From assembly GCF_036241575.1 (NCBI RefSeq), contig NZ_CP108455.1, positions 7,175,001-7,239,000 of the forward strand: a stretch of DNA of 64,000 nucleotides, in the 5' to 3' direction. Position 1 is the stretch's first letter; each line of letters opens with the position of its first letter. Shown in pieces: positions 8,226 to 17,565 of this stretch. This DNA is from Streptomyces sp. NBC_01267. GTDB taxonomy: Bacteria > Actinomycetota > Actinomycetes > Streptomycetales > Streptomycetaceae. The notes below the pieces were generated by a model. That model had not been told where the DNA came from and searched no databases. It saw nothing but the letters and a program-made list of their open reading frames with translations. A program made the position numbers and the translations under genes.

Positions 8226-9143
8226 GTGACCCGACCCCACTCGCCCCAGGAATCGACGGACGCGGCCGAGGGCGTCGCACCCGCCAGGCCGCAGTCGCTG
8301 ATGATGAGCTTCTTCGGCATCCATGTGCTCGGCCGCGACATCGCGCTCTCCTCGGCGTGCGTCATCGACGCGTTCGCCCGGGTACGGGTGGGCGAGGACG
8401 CCGTCCGCTCGACACTGACGCGCATGGTCGGCCGCGGCCTGCTGGAGCGGCACCGGCGAGGACGCCGCATGTACTTCTCGCTCACGGAGCGCGCGGCCAC
8501 CGTCCTGTCCGACGGGCAGGAGCGCATCTGGCGTGACGGAGCCGTCAACCGGGAGTGGGACGGCACGTGGACCCTGGTCGGTTTCTCGTTGCCGGAGTCC
8601 AGGCGCCGTGAACGGCACGACCTGCGCTCACGCCTGGTGTGGGCCGGATTCGGGCCGGTGCAGAGCGGCCTGTGGGTCGCTCCGCGCCGGGTCGACGTCG
8701 CCCCGCTGGCGGCGGAACTCGGGCTGGCGGGGCACATCAGGGCCTTCCACGGCGAGGCCGCGCCGCCTACCGAGGCCGGGTCGCTGCTGCACGCCGCCTT
8801 CGACGTGGACGCCATCGCCGCCGGCTACCGGTCCTTCGTCGAACGCTGGGACGGCCCCGTTCCGCCGGGCGGCGCGGCGGACGACATGGCGCGTCAGCTC
8901 CTGCTGCACACCGACTGGCTGGAACTGGTGCGCGACGCCCCGTATCTGCCCGCGGAACATCTGCCCGAGGGCTGGCCGGCCGCGCGCGCCGAGGAACTCT
9001 TCCGCGAGCTGGCACGGCGGTACGAGCCCGGTGCGTCGCGGCTGGCGGACGAGATGCTGGAGCGGATCGACCTGGTCGGCGAATCCGCGGCCGGCGAGGC
9101 CGGGACGGAGGAAGCGGCAACCGGCGGGTCCGGCAGCGACTGA
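8226..9143 (+). CDS. PaaX-family transcriptional regulator
   Basis: A 305-residue PaaX-type repressor. The N-terminal winged helix (about residues 20-85) contains SLMMSFFGIHVLGRDI and VRSTLTRMVGRGLLERHRRG, followed by the central WDGTWTLVGFSLPESRR segment and the typical C-terminal domain with ARQLLLHTDWLELVRDAPYLP. In known systems PaaX responds to an aryl-CoA such as phenylacetyl-CoA. Here the divergent operon encodes an acyl-CoA ligase, so the inducer may be that ligase's product. GTG 8226 has no ribosome site; TACGCT at 8214-8219 lies seven bases upstream, so the transcript may be leaderless. Confidence 0.9.
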   Translation: MTRPHSPQESTDAAEGVAPARPQSLMMSFFGIHVLGRDIALSSACVIDAFARVRVGEDAVRSTLTRMVGRGLLERHRRGRRMYFSLTERAATVLSDGQERIWRDGAVNREWDGTWTLVGFSLPESRRRERHDLRSRLVWAGFGPVQSGLWVAPRRVDVAPLAAELGLAGHIRAFHGEAAPPTEAGSLLHAAFDVDAIAAGYRSFVERWDGPVPPGGAADDMARQLLLHTDWLELVRDAPYLPAEHLPEGWPAARAEELFRELARRYEPGASRLADEMLERIDLVGESAAGEAGTEEAATGGSGSD

Positions 9144-9315
9144 CCCGGCGGGTGGGCGGGTGTCCGGACTGCGACGACGTGGTTCTCCGGCGACGATTGT
9201 TCCGGCGCCGCACGGGCCTTGTCCCTGGCGTGTAACGCCTACTGACCCCGGCCCCCGCAGGATGCACGATGGCTGTAGGCACCGTGCCGCGCACTCCGTA
9301 CGAAAGTGGGAAGCC

Positions 9316-10002
9316 ATGCTCAGCAGGACAGCCCGTCGCAGCCTCCCGGCCGTCGCGCTCGTTACCGCCGGACTCGCACTGACGGCGTGCGGCGCCACGG
9401 ACGCGTCGTCATCGTCCTCGCCCGCGAGCTCGCCCTCCGCGGTGAGCGGGAGCGACTCGACGCACACCACGGACCCCACGAACAATGCGAACACCACGGA
9501 CAGCCAGGGCACTTCGCCCTCGTCCTCGACCAAGGCGTCCGGCACCAGGAGCACGTCCGCCGCCGCGTCGGGGAAGTCGCCCGGGGCCTGCGCGACCAGC
9601 CGGCTGAGGACCACCGTGGTGAACACCAGCAGCGGCGCCGGACAGACCGGCTTCCAGCTGGACTTCCGGAACACCGGCACGACCCCCTGCACCCTGAGCG
9701 GATACCCCGGAGTCTCCTTCGTCAAGATCCACAACACCCAGCTGGGCAAGGCGGCCAGCCGCACGGGCGGCGCGACCCCGATCGTCACGCTGATTCCGAA
9801 CGCTCACGCCTATGCCGACGTCCGGACGGCCAACGGCCAGAGCGGTTACACCACCGAGGAGTGCGACCTCACCACGGTGCCGACCCTGCGCGTCTACCCG
9901 CCGAACCAGACGGAGTCGACGAACATCCCCTGGAACAGGCAGGAGTGCGTCGGCCCCACCATCCAGAACCTGCAGGTCGGCCCGGTACACGGCAACAAGT
10001 AG
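9316..10002 (+). CDS. DUF4232 lipoprotein
   Basis: A 228-residue secreted lipoprotein. The signal peptide ends in a lipobox LTAC near residue 24. A Ser/Thr-rich linker of about 65 residues follows, then a DUF4232 domain beginning at ACATSRLRTTVVN with the family features FRNTGTTPCTLSGYPGVSF and a later pair of cysteines. DUF4232 proteins are common in Streptomyces and function is unknown. ATG 9316 follows GTGGGAAG. It ends 97 bp from the opposing lectin gene, with a hairpin terminator between them. Confidence 0.88.
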   Translation: MLSRTARRSLPAVALVTAGLALTACGATDASSSSSPASSPSAVSGSDSTHTTDPTNNANTTDSQGTSPSSSTKASGTRSTSAAASGKSPGACATSRLRTTVVNTSSGAGQTGFQLDFRNTGTTPCTLSGYPGVSFVKIHNTQLGKAASRTGGATPIVTLIPNAHAYADVRTANGQSGYTTEECDLTTVPTLRVYPPNQTESTNIPWNRQECVGPTIQNLQVGPVHGNK

Positions 10003-10045
10003 TCCCCACCGGCGCCCTTCGATGTGACCGTGCTCCGGGTGATCA

Positions 10046-10068
10046 GACCCCCGCTCGACGCGGGGGTC
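10046..10068. terminator. Hairpin terminator between convergent genes
   Basis: GACCCCCGC (10046-10054) pairs perfectly with GCGGGGGTC (10060-10068) across a five-base loop. It lies between the DUF4232 and lectin stop codons and could serve both strands. There is no U tract, as is usual in Streptomyces. Confidence 0.6.
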
Positions 10069-10098
10069 CGATACGTCTGCCGACCGGGGAAGCGCGGG

Positions 10099-10671
10099 TC
10101 AGCGGAGGGGCTCCTCCCAGACCGGCAGCCAGACGTCGTTCGGCGCGCCGCCGACCACACAGGTGTACTGGATCAGGCTGTTGCCCTGTCCGGTGCCGCC
10201 CCGGACGTTGAGGCACTTGCCGCTGACCTTGACCACGATCTGGTAGCCGATGCCCTTGGGTACCAGCTTCCACAGCTCGTTGGCCGCGCTGCCGCAGGTG
10301 TACTGGATGACCCTGGCACCGTCCGCGCTGCCGCCGCCCTCCACGTTGAGGCACTTGCCGCTGCTCACGGACTTGAACCGGTAGTAGCCGCCGCCCGCGG
10401 CTTCGGGTTCCCACCGCTCGTTGGCCGCTCCCGACCACGGCCACTGGATCACCGGCGCGAGATTCTCCTTGGACGCACCTCTGACATTGGCGACCTGACC
10501 CGGCTCACTGGCGAGGCGCAGGGTGACCTGCTGGACGACGACCGAGGCCACGCGCGACTGCGTCGGCGTACCGGCCGACGCCGGGGACGCGGCTCCCGAT
10601 GCCAGCGAACCGGCGAGTACGGCTGCGGCTGCCGCCGCGCCGATGGCGTAGCGCTTGCTCATGGCCTTCAT
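10099..10671 (-). CDS. Secreted ricin-type beta-trefoil lectin
   Basis: A 190-residue secreted protein. The signal peptide (residues 1 to about 33) has a long alanine-rich core ending ASPASAG. The rest is a single RICIN/beta-trefoil domain: GAANERWEPEAAG, then FKSVSSGKCLNVEGGG and GSAANELWKLVP, then VVKVSGKCLNVRGG and NDVWLPVWEEP. The repeated GKCLNV and Q/E-W pattern marks the three-fold sugar-binding repeats, so it should bind carbohydrate outside the cell. No catalytic domain is attached. ATG 10671 is chosen because GGGAGAAG sits directly ahead; a second ATG at 10662 is possible. Confidence 0.88.
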   Translation of the reverse strand: MKAMSKRYAIGAAAAAAVLAGSLASGAASPASAGTPTQSRVASVVVQQVTLRLASEPGQVANVRGASKENLAPVIQWPWSGAANERWEPEAAGGGYYRFKSVSSGKCLNVEGGGSADGARVIQYTCGSAANELWKLVPKGIGYQIVVKVSGKCLNVRGGTGQGNSLIQYTCVVGGAPNDVWLPVWEEPLR

Positions 10672-11045
10672 GTCTTCTCCCACGTTCCGGGCAGCCACGG
10701 ACGGGCTACCGGCCGAACCGATTTCCGTGATCAACCCAACACCGGTCGGGGCCACAGCGGAATGGCCGCAGACCGGCAGGCGGGAGCATCCGCCGCCCCG
10801 CGACGACCTCCCGTACGCCCCGCCTGCTGCGCCGTGGTCACTCCTGCGTGAGGTTTCGATCCGCTCGCGTTGACCTCGGACACCCACGACTTCGGCACGC
10901 TCAGCACTGCCGCCGGCAGGCGATCGCCGGTCCTGATGTCCGACGAGCGGTCGCGTCGGATGTGAACCACCATGGGAACCGCGCTTCCGGTACGAGCGAG
11001 CCTCACCTCACCACATGCGACGCGGCGGAAAGGCGATCTCCCCTG
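10672..11045. other. Intergenic region between lectin and transketolase genes
   Basis: A 374-bp divergent gap. A TTGACC hexamer at 10870-10875 on the plus strand could be a -35 for the transketolase gene, but no convincing -10 follows at 17-18 bp. The in-frame codons upstream of the transketolase ATG from 10848 have no homology to transketolases. I see no RNA gene or repeat. Confidence 0.5.
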
Positions 11046-13226
11046 ATGACCGAGCACCCGCAAGGCAGAGCCCCTTCGCAGGCCCTCGCACCGGCAGGCC
11101 GTGACCCGTCGCTGGCGCCACCCCGGGCCGTCCGCGCCGGATGGTCGGCGCTCGACGTGCGGGCCGTCGACACCGTACGGGTGCTCGCCGCGGACGCGGT
11201 GCAGAAGACCGGGAACGGCCACCCCGGCACCGCGATGAGCCTGGCGCCGCTCGCCTATCTGCTCTTCCAGAACGTGATGCGCCACGACCCCTCCGACGAC
11301 CGCTGGCCGGGCCGCGACCGCTTCGTGCTGTCCTGCGGGCACACCAGCCTCACGCTGTACATCCAGCTCTACCTCGCCGGGTACGGGCTGGAACTCGGTG
11401 ACCTGGAGAAGCTGCGTACGTGGGGATCGCTCACCCCCGGCCACCCGGAGTTCGGGCACACCCGCGGGGTGGAGGTCACCACCGGACCGCTGGGCCAGGG
11501 AGTGGGCAACGCGGTCGGCATGGCCATGGACGCCCGCCGCGAGCGGGGCCTGTTCGACCCCCACGCCGAGCCCGGCACCAGCCCGTTCGACCACCACATC
11601 TACGTTCTCGCCTCCGACGGCGACCTGATGGAAGGCGTCTCCTCCGAGGCCAGTTCGCTCGCCGGTCATCAGGAACTCGGCAACCTGGTCATGTTCTACG
11701 ACCAGAACCACATCTCCATCGAGGACGACACCGACGTCTCCTTCAGCGAGGACGTCGGCACCCGCTACGCCGCCTACGGCTGGCACGTCCAGCACGTCGA
11801 CTTCACCGCGACCGGCCGTTACGTCGAGGACGTCGACGCACTGCTGACCGCCACCGAGGCCGCTCGGGCGGAGACCTCACGGCCGTCCCTGATCGTCCTG
11901 CGCACCATCATCGGCTGGCCCGCGCCCAAGAAGCAGAACACCGGAAAGGCACACGGCGCCGCACTGGGCGACGAGGAAGTCGCCGCCGTCAAAAGGCTGC
12001 TGGGCTTCGACCCCGCCGACAGTTTCAGCGTCGAGGACGAGGTCGTCGCCCATACCCGACGGGCCCGGGAACGCGGCCGGAAAGCCCACGAGCAATGGCA
12101 GCAGGTCTATGCCGCGTGGCGCGCCGAACAACCGGAGCGGGCCGCGCTGTTCGACCGGCTGCAGCGCCGGGAACTCCCCGCGAACTGGACCGCGGCCCTG
12201 CCGCGATTCCCGGCCGACGCCAAGGGCATGGCCACCCGCAAGGCATCCGGTGAGGTCCTCACCGCGCTCGCGCCGGTCCTCCCCGAACTGTGGGGCGGCT
12301 CCGCCGACCTGGCCGGGAGCAACAACAGCACGATGGAGGGCGAACCGTCGTTCCTGCCGACGGAGCGCCAGACCGCACTGTGGAAGGGCGGCCCCTACGG
12401 CCGCACCCTGCACTTCGGTATCCGTGAGCACGCCATGGGCGCCGTCCTCAACGGCATCGCGCTGCAGGGAGTGACCCGCCCGTACGGCGCCACGTTCCTG
12501 ACCTTCAGCGACTACATGCGCCCGGCCGTGCGGCTGGCCGCGCTGATGAAGCTGCCGGTCGTCTACGTCTGGACCCATGACTCCATCGGCCTGGGCGAGG
12601 ACGGACCCACCCACCAGCCCGTCGAACACCTCGCGGCGCTGCGGGCCGTCCCCGGTCTGGACGTGGTCCGGCCGGGAGACGCGAACGAGACCGTCGTGTG
12701 CTGGCGCACGATCCTGGAGCACGGCGACCGGCCCACCGGACTGGTACTGACCCGCCAGGGCCTGCCGGTCCTCGACCGCGGGCCGGACGCCCACGCCGGT
12801 GCCGAAGGCGCGGCCCGTGGCGGCTACGTACTGCGCGAGCCGCGCGCGCCGCACAGCCTCGACGTCATCCTGATCGCCACCGGCTCCGAGGTGCAGATCG
12901 CGCTCGACGCGCAGGCGCTGCTCGCCGGTCAGGGCATCGGCGCCCGGGTGGTGTCGATGCCCTGCCAGGAGTGGTTCGCCGCCGAGCCCGAGGCGTACCG
13001 GAACGAGGTCCTGCCGCCGGACGTGCGGGCCCGGGTCAGCGTCGAGGCAGCGGTCGGCATGGGCTGGCGGGACTTCGTCGGCGACGCCGGACGCATCGTC
13101 GGCCTGGAGCACTTCGGCGCCTCGGCGGACTACCAGCGGCTGTACGAGGAGTTCGGCATCACCCCGCAGGCGGTGTCCGCGGCGGCGCGCGAGAGCATCA
13201 CCGCCGCGGACACCGCCCGGAGCTGA
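11046..13226 (+). CDS. tkt: Transketolase
   Basis: A 726-residue complete transketolase, which moves two-carbon ketol units between sugar phosphates in the non-oxidative pentose phosphate pathway. The TPP domain shows NGHPGTAMSLAPLAY, TGPLGQGVGNAVGMA and the metal-diphosphate motif SDGDLMEGVSSEA. The pyrimidine domain has FGIREHAMGAVLNGIAL, and TFSDYMRPAVRLAALM and HDSIGLGEDGPTHQPVEHLA follow. ATG 11046 is chosen because the family N-terminus (ALDVRAVDTVRVLAADAVQ) begins about 35 residues later. Usual Streptomyces pentose phosphate neighbours (transaldolase, zwf) are absent, so this is probably a second, stand-alone copy. It is convergent with the MMPL exporter, 48 bp apart. Confidence 0.95.
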   Translation: MTEHPQGRAPSQALAPAGRDPSLAPPRAVRAGWSALDVRAVDTVRVLAADAVQKTGNGHPGTAMSLAPLAYLLFQNVMRHDPSDDRWPGRDRFVLSCGHTSLTLYIQLYLAGYGLELGDLEKLRTWGSLTPGHPEFGHTRGVEVTTGPLGQGVGNAVGMAMDARRERGLFDPHAEPGTSPFDHHIYVLASDGDLMEGVSSEASSLAGHQELGNLVMFYDQNHISIEDDTDVSFSEDVGTRYAAYGWHVQHVDFTATGRYVEDVDALLTATEAARAETSRPSLIVLRTIIGWPAPKKQNTGKAHGAALGDEEVAAVKRLLGFDPADSFSVEDEVVAHTRRARERGRKAHEQWQQVYAAWRAEQPERAALFDRLQRRELPANWTAALPRFPADAKGMATRKASGEVLTALAPVLPELWGGSADLAGSNNSTMEGEPSFLPTERQTALWKGGPYGRTLHFGIREHAMGAVLNGIALQGVTRPYGATFLTFSDYMRPAVRLAALMKLPVVYVWTHDSIGLGEDGPTHQPVEHLAALRAVPGLDVVRPGDANETVVCWRTILEHGDRPTGLVLTRQGLPVLDRGPDAHAGAEGAARGGYVLREPRAPHSLDVILIATGSEVQIALDAQALLAGQGIGARVVSMPCQEWFAAEPEAYRNEVLPPDVRARVSVEAAVGMGWRDFVGDAGRIVGLEHFGASADYQRLYEEFGITPQAVSAAARESITAADTARS

Positions 13227-13274
13227 ACGTGTACGACGCGTCCGTGGACGCCGCGCCGAACCCCGGCGGGTACC

Positions 13275-15677
13275 TCACCGGGCCTGCGGGGTCCGGTCGT
13301 CGAGCGGCGCGCCGGGTGCGGTGCCGACGGCGGACGCCGGTGCGGGAACAACCGGCGGCGGGACGGCGGGCCGCTCCCGCCGGAACCGGGACGGCAGCCA
13401 CCAGTTGACCGGGCCCGCCAGGGCCATCACCGCGGGCACCAGCAGCGGGCGGATGAGCAGCGTGTCGATCAGCAGCGACAGCGCGACGGTGACACCGATC
13501 AGCTTGATCACCGTGATCTGGGCCGAGGCCAGGGCCAGCAGCACCGCGATGACGACGGCGGCGGAGGCGGTGAACAGCGGTGCGGCGGCCTGAAGTCCGG
13601 CAGCGGTGGCCCGAGCGGTGTCACGGGTCCGGGTGTGTGCCTCGCCGATGCGGGAGAGCAGCAGCACCTCGTAGTCCATGGACAGCCCGAAAGCCAGACA
13701 GATCGCCACCATCGGAGTGAGCAGGTCGATGGTGCCGGTGACCGTGAAGTCGCCCACCAGGAACCTGAGATGACCGTCCTGGAAGATCCAGACCATGCCT
13801 CCCGCGGTCGCCGTGAGACTGAGCAGATTCATCACCAGCGCCTTCACGGGGAGGAAGAGGCTGCGGGTGAACAGGGCCAGCAGGACCAGTGTGCAGAGGG
13901 CGACCAGCCCCGCCGCGTACGGCAGCCGGCCGGCGATGGCGGACTTGATGTCGGCCAGTTCCGCGGCGGGCCCGGCGAGACGTACCGCCGTGGGGGCGCC
14001 GGTGGAGCGGATGTCCCGGGTCAGCCGGGTGCTCGCCGGGCCGTACGCCGACGCGGGACCGCTCACCGCGACCCAGGTCCCGGCCGCCGCGCGGTGCCGG
14101 GCGGCGAGGTCGGTGCAGGTGACCCGTACCGCCGCCGGGTCGGTGGCGTGGGCCGGACAGCTCAGGACCGGGCGCCCGGCCGCGTAGACCCCGGTGACGG
14201 TGCGCACCCCGGTGGCGCCGGGCAGCGCGGACAACTGGCGTGCGTAGGCGTCGAGTTCGCTCAGCCGCCGGGGCGATTCGGGCTGCCAGCGCGGTAGTAC
14301 GACATCGGTGGAGGAGCCCGTGACCGAGGGCAGCTGCGCGTGCAGGACCCGCGCCGTACCGGCCACGGAGGCGGTGGGAGGGAGCACGCGTTCGTCGCTG
14401 AGCCCGAAGACCGCGCGGTGGAACGGCAACGCGAGCGCGGCCAGCACCAGAAGCCCCCCGACACCGACGGCGACCGGGCGGCGCATCGACAGCACGGCCA
14501 GCCGGTACCAGCGCCCCTGCTCGGTCGCCCCCCGGAACCGCCGCCGGGCGAACCAGTCGGTGCCGGCCCGGTCCTCACCGAGACAGGACAGCGCGGCGGG
14601 AACCAGCAGCAGCGCCGTGACGGCCGCCAGCGCCACGACAGCCAGCCCGGCCCAGGCGAGAGACCGCAGAAAGTACAGCGGGAAGACCAACAGCCCCGCC
14701 AGGGCGGCCCCGACGACAGCGGCGGACACCACGACGGTGCGGCCACCGGTCGTCATCATCTGCCGCAGCGCGGCGTCATGGGACGCCCCGGCGGCGCGTT
14801 CCTCCCGGTAGCGGGCCACCAGGAAGAGGCTGTAGTCGACGGCCATCGCCAGGCCCACGGCGGTCGTGAGATTCAACGCGAACACCGATACCTCGGTGAC
14901 CGTGGTCAGCGCGCGCAGCACAGCCAGCGCCCCGGCCACCGCCACCGCGCCGACGGCCAGGGGCAGCAGCGCCGCCCACAGACTGCCGAAGGCCCAGAGC
15001 AGCAGGAGCAACACGGCCGGTGCGGCGATGAGTTCGGCCGTACGCAGATCCTTCTCGCTCTGGTCCTCCAGGTCCTTGAGGGCTGCGGCCTGCCCGGTCG
15101 CGTCGACCCGGAGCGGACCCCGGACCCCGGTGACCTCCGGCAGCAGCCGGTCCACCGCGGCGCGTGTCCCGCCCGCGCTGCCGCGTAGCCGCACCAGCAC
15201 GACCGCGGTGTGCCCGTCCGCCGTGCGCAGCGCCCGCACCAGGGCGTCCGCGGCCCGATCCGTCCCGGCCGGCGCCGCCCGGCGGGGACGCACCGAGCCG
15301 GTCCAGTAGGAGTCCACCCCGACGACCTGCGGGTCGGTGAGGAGCCGGGAGACGAGGTGTACGCCGTCACGCCGGGCCTCCGGCGCGTCGACCGTGCCCC
15401 TGGTGCGCGCCAGCAGGACGAAGCCGGGGGCGCCGCCGCCGAAGGACTCCATGGTTCTCTGTGCGCGGGCGGAAGGTGCGGAATCGGGTACGAACCCGCC
15501 GTTGACCAGGCGCCCGCTGACGTCGTGGCCCGCCAGTGCGCACAGCAGTGTCAGGGCCGCCGCGAGCAGCAGCACCACGCTCCGCCGCCGTACGGCGAGG
15601 CGCCCCGCCAGGGCGAGCAGGCCGTTCAGACCGCCGGGGGCCGGAGCGGGTGGATGCGGGGCCGATGTGTCGCGCAC
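13275..15677 (-). CDS. MMPL/RND-family transporter
   Basis: An 800-residue inner-membrane transporter of the MMPL/ActII-3 type. It has the two-fold repeat of a first helix, a large extracytoplasmic loop (about residues 55-190) and six-helix bundle, then a second loop (about residues 420-555) and bundle. The MMPL signatures TTAVGLAMAVDYSLFLVARY and FGLSMDYEVLLLSRIGE, with conserved Asp-Tyr pairs, are intact. Such proteins export lipids or lipid-like natural products. GTG 15677 has GAGAGGGA upstream. It diverges from the reductase, ACP, ketosynthase and P450 operon across 401 bp, so it is the likely exporter or self-resistance pump for that cluster's product. Confidence 0.9.
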   Translation of the reverse strand: MRDTSAPHPPAPAPGGLNGLLALAGRLAVRRRSVVLLLAAALTLLCALAGHDVSGRLVNGGFVPDSAPSARAQRTMESFGGGAPGFVLLARTRGTVDAPEARRDGVHLVSRLLTDPQVVGVDSYWTGSVRPRRAAPAGTDRAADALVRALRTADGHTAVVLVRLRGSAGGTRAAVDRLLPEVTGVRGPLRVDATGQAAALKDLEDQSEKDLRTAELIAAPAVLLLLLWAFGSLWAALLPLAVGAVAVAGALAVLRALTTVTEVSVFALNLTTAVGLAMAVDYSLFLVARYREERAAGASHDAALRQMMTTGGRTVVVSAAVVGAALAGLLVFPLYFLRSLAWAGLAVVALAAVTALLLVPAALSCLGEDRAGTDWFARRRFRGATEQGRWYRLAVLSMRRPVAVGVGGLLVLAALALPFHRAVFGLSDERVLPPTASVAGTARVLHAQLPSVTGSSTDVVLPRWQPESPRRLSELDAYARQLSALPGATGVRTVTGVYAAGRPVLSCPAHATDPAAVRVTCTDLAARHRAAAGTWVAVSGPASAYGPASTRLTRDIRSTGAPTAVRLAGPAAELADIKSAIAGRLPYAAGLVALCTLVLLALFTRSLFLPVKALVMNLLSLTATAGGMVWIFQDGHLRFLVGDFTVTGTIDLLTPMVAICLAFGLSMDYEVLLLSRIGEAHTRTRDTARATAAGLQAAAPLFTASAAVVIAVLLALASAQITVIKLIGVTVALSLLIDTLLIRPLLVPAVMALAGPVNWWLPSRFRRERPAVPPPVVPAPASAVGTAPGAPLDDRTPQAR

Positions 15678-16078
15678 GCCGATGTCCCTCTCGTTCGTCT
15701 ACGGAAATTTCCCCCGGATCCGCTGTGAATTCCGCGAAGACCCCGAACAGGGAAGACACCGGAGGGGAAGGAATTTCACGGGAGGGGATGCACAGAGGGA
15801 ACGAGGGGGCACCGGATTCCGGCACGGCCGATTTCGGCGGAACCTCTCACGGGTGGGCCGACATGAGGCATCAGAGCCAGGTGCAGTGGCTGAACCTCCC
15901 CTCGCGTGAAGGAAATCCGTAAAACGGAGAAGTCCCTCGTTGGTGTGGATGTTCCCTGTTCCGGCGGGTCGGGGGCCGCGGGCCGGGATACGTTTCTGTT
16001 CTCCCGTGAACTGAGCCGTTTGCCGGGCGAGTTGAAGTCAGCTTTGAAGTCAGCTTTGAAGTCAGCGAAGAAAAGTGA
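15678..16078. other. Divergent promoter region of the mini-cluster
   Basis: A 401-bp gap between the MMPL exporter and the reductase operon. It is noticeably less GC-rich than its surroundings and holds three 12-bp direct repeats at 16032-16067. I see no gene, RNA or clear -10/-35 pair, but both transcripts must start here. Confidence 0.6.
16032..16067 (+). repeat. Three tandem 12-bp repeats (TTGAAGTCAGCT)
   Basis: TTGAAGTCAGCT occurs at 16032-16043 and 16044-16055, and TTGAAGTCAGCG at 16056-16067. The array ends 11 bases before the ATG of the reductase gene. Iterated short direct repeats at promoters are the usual binding pattern of SARP-type activators, although their period is normally 11 bp. 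This array could be an activator site or part of the leader. Confidence 0.75.
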
Positions 16079-17278
16079 ATGTGCTTCATGTCCGATGTGG
16101 TAGGCCCGGCCGAACAGGCAACGGCGTTTCCGTACGGGAGCTCCGGAGGATCCACGGTCGCCATGACCGGCGCCACCGGATTCCTCGCCTCGCATCTTCT
16201 GCTGCACATGCTGCCGCGGGGCATCCAGGTGGTGGCGCTGGTCCGCAGACCACCGGAACGGGCACTGGCCTCCCTCGCGCTGGCACTGCGCTCGGCCGGT
16301 GCCCCGGACGAGACCGTGCGACGGGTACCCCGCCAGGTACGGGCCGTCCAGGTCACCCTGGACCAGCCCCGACTCGGCCTGTCCCGGGCCGAGTTCCGTA
16401 CGGTCGCCGACAGCGTGGACGCCGTCTGGCACTGTGCCGCCCTGACCAAACTGCGCGGGGCTGCCGACGACCTCCACCGGACCAATGTGGAGGGCACCCG
16501 CCAGATCCTCGCGCTGGCCACCGCGGGTACGCGCCGCCCGTATCTCTTCCACGTCAGCACCGCCTTCGTGGCCGGAGCCCGCCTCGAAGGCCATGTGCCC
16601 GAAAGTGAACTGACGGCGCACAGCGGATTCCTGACGCCGTACGAGGAGTCCAAGCACCGCGCCGAGACCCTGGTGCACGCCTGGGCGCGCGGCACCGGCC
16701 GCGGCGTCCGGATCTTCCGTCCCAGCGTCCTGCTGAGCGACCGCACCGCCCTGCCGCTGGCGCCGCAGCACACCTACGCGGTCCTGGCCGCCAAACTCGC
16801 CCTGTTCCTCCGGACCGGCTCCCGGGCGGCGGCCGAGCTGTCCACCGCCGCGGGGGACGCCACCGGTCGCCTGACGGTCCGGCTGCTGGGGGAATCCGAC
16901 GCCCGTATCAATCTGCTGCAGGTCGACGACGCGGCCCGGGGCATGCTGCGGCTGGCCGAACAGCCGTCCGGGCCGGGCGTGCACGTCCATCACATCGTGC
17001 ATCCCACCGAGACCCCGGTCGCCCGGGTGAACGACGCGCTGCAGCGGTCCGTACCGCGCCTGCGCCTCACGCTGGTCCCCGACCGGCCGGAGCCCACCGG
17101 TCTGGAGCGGGCCCTGGACCGGTACGGCGCCGAGGCCACCGCCTACCTCGGGCTGCGCCGCAGCTATGAACGCACCAGTCTCCAGGACCTGGAACGGCGT
17201 CAACTGGCCGTGCCACCGGCCCCGGTCGACAGTTCCTATCTGGATGCCGCTCTCGCCCCACCCGTCATGGCTCGCTGA
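16079..17278 (+). CDS. Stand-alone thioester-reductase-like extended SDR
   Basis: A 399-residue NAD(P)-binding protein of the male-sterility/thioester-reductase type (NAD_binding_4, PF07993), as seen in the terminal R domains of NRPS and carboxylic acid reductases. The dinucleotide motif is MTGATGFLASHLL near residue 29, with Ala in place of the usual last Gly. The family marks VWHCAALTKL, NVEGTRQILALA and HVSTAFVAG are present, and the active-site YxxxK is YEESK. It would reductively release a product from a carrier-protein thioester as an aldehyde or alcohol. ATG 16079 is used; ATG 16088 is an alternative. It leads an operon with ACP, ketosynthase and P450 genes. Confidence 0.8.
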   Translation: MCFMSDVVGPAEQATAFPYGSSGGSTVAMTGATGFLASHLLLHMLPRGIQVVALVRRPPERALASLALALRSAGAPDETVRRVPRQVRAVQVTLDQPRLGLSRAEFRTVADSVDAVWHCAALTKLRGAADDLHRTNVEGTRQILALATAGTRRPYLFHVSTAFVAGARLEGHVPESELTAHSGFLTPYEESKHRAETLVHAWARGTGRGVRIFRPSVLLSDRTALPLAPQHTYAVLAAKLALFLRTGSRAAAELSTAAGDATGRLTVRLLGESDARINLLQVDDAARGMLRLAEQPSGPGVHVHHIVHPTETPVARVNDALQRSVPRLRLTLVPDRPEPTGLERALDRYGAEATAYLGLRRSYERTSLQDLERRQLAVPPAPVDSSYLDAALAPPVMAR

Positions 17279-17316
17279 CGCGGCCACCAATCAGAGGAGG
17301 AATCATCAGCGTTTCG

Positions 17317-17565
17317 ATGGAAACCCGGATCACCGCCGTCATCTCCCGGCACTTCGGACTGGATCCGGCAGAGATCACTCCGGCCACCACCTTCGAGGAC
17401 CTCGACATGGACTCCCTCGCCCTCGCGGAGACCGTCGTCGTCCTGGAGGAGGAACTGGGCTTCGAATTCCCGGACATCGAAGGGGCCTTCTCGCCGAAGG
17501 CCACCCTGGCCCAGGCCGCCGAGGCACTGGCCCTGCTGGTACCGACCGCGCCCGCCGGGTCATGA
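17317..17565 (+). CDS. Acyl carrier protein
   Basis: An 82-residue free-standing carrier protein. The phosphopantetheine site is Ser33 in DMDSLALAE, preceded by ITPATTFEDL and followed by the acidic helix VVLEEELGFEFPD. It is acidic, as expected. It should carry the growing or finished chain for the neighbouring ketosynthase, reductase and P450. A strong AGAGGAGG lies at 17293-17300, but its spacing to ATG 17317 is 16 bases, unusually long; no standard start codon lies closer. The stop overlaps the ketosynthase start as ATGA. The sequence resembles FAS/type II PKS ACPs, but the location makes a dedicated role likely. Confidence 0.92.
   Translation: METRITAVISRHFGLDPAEITPATTFEDLDMDSLALAETVVVLEEELGFEFPDIEGAFSPKATLAQAAEALALLVPTAPAGS

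Noticed and set aside
11046..13226. Transketolase as part of the orphan biosynthetic cluster
   Set aside because: It is convergent with the MMPL gene, and sugar-phosphate chemistry does not fit an acyl pathway; adjacency alone is not enough.
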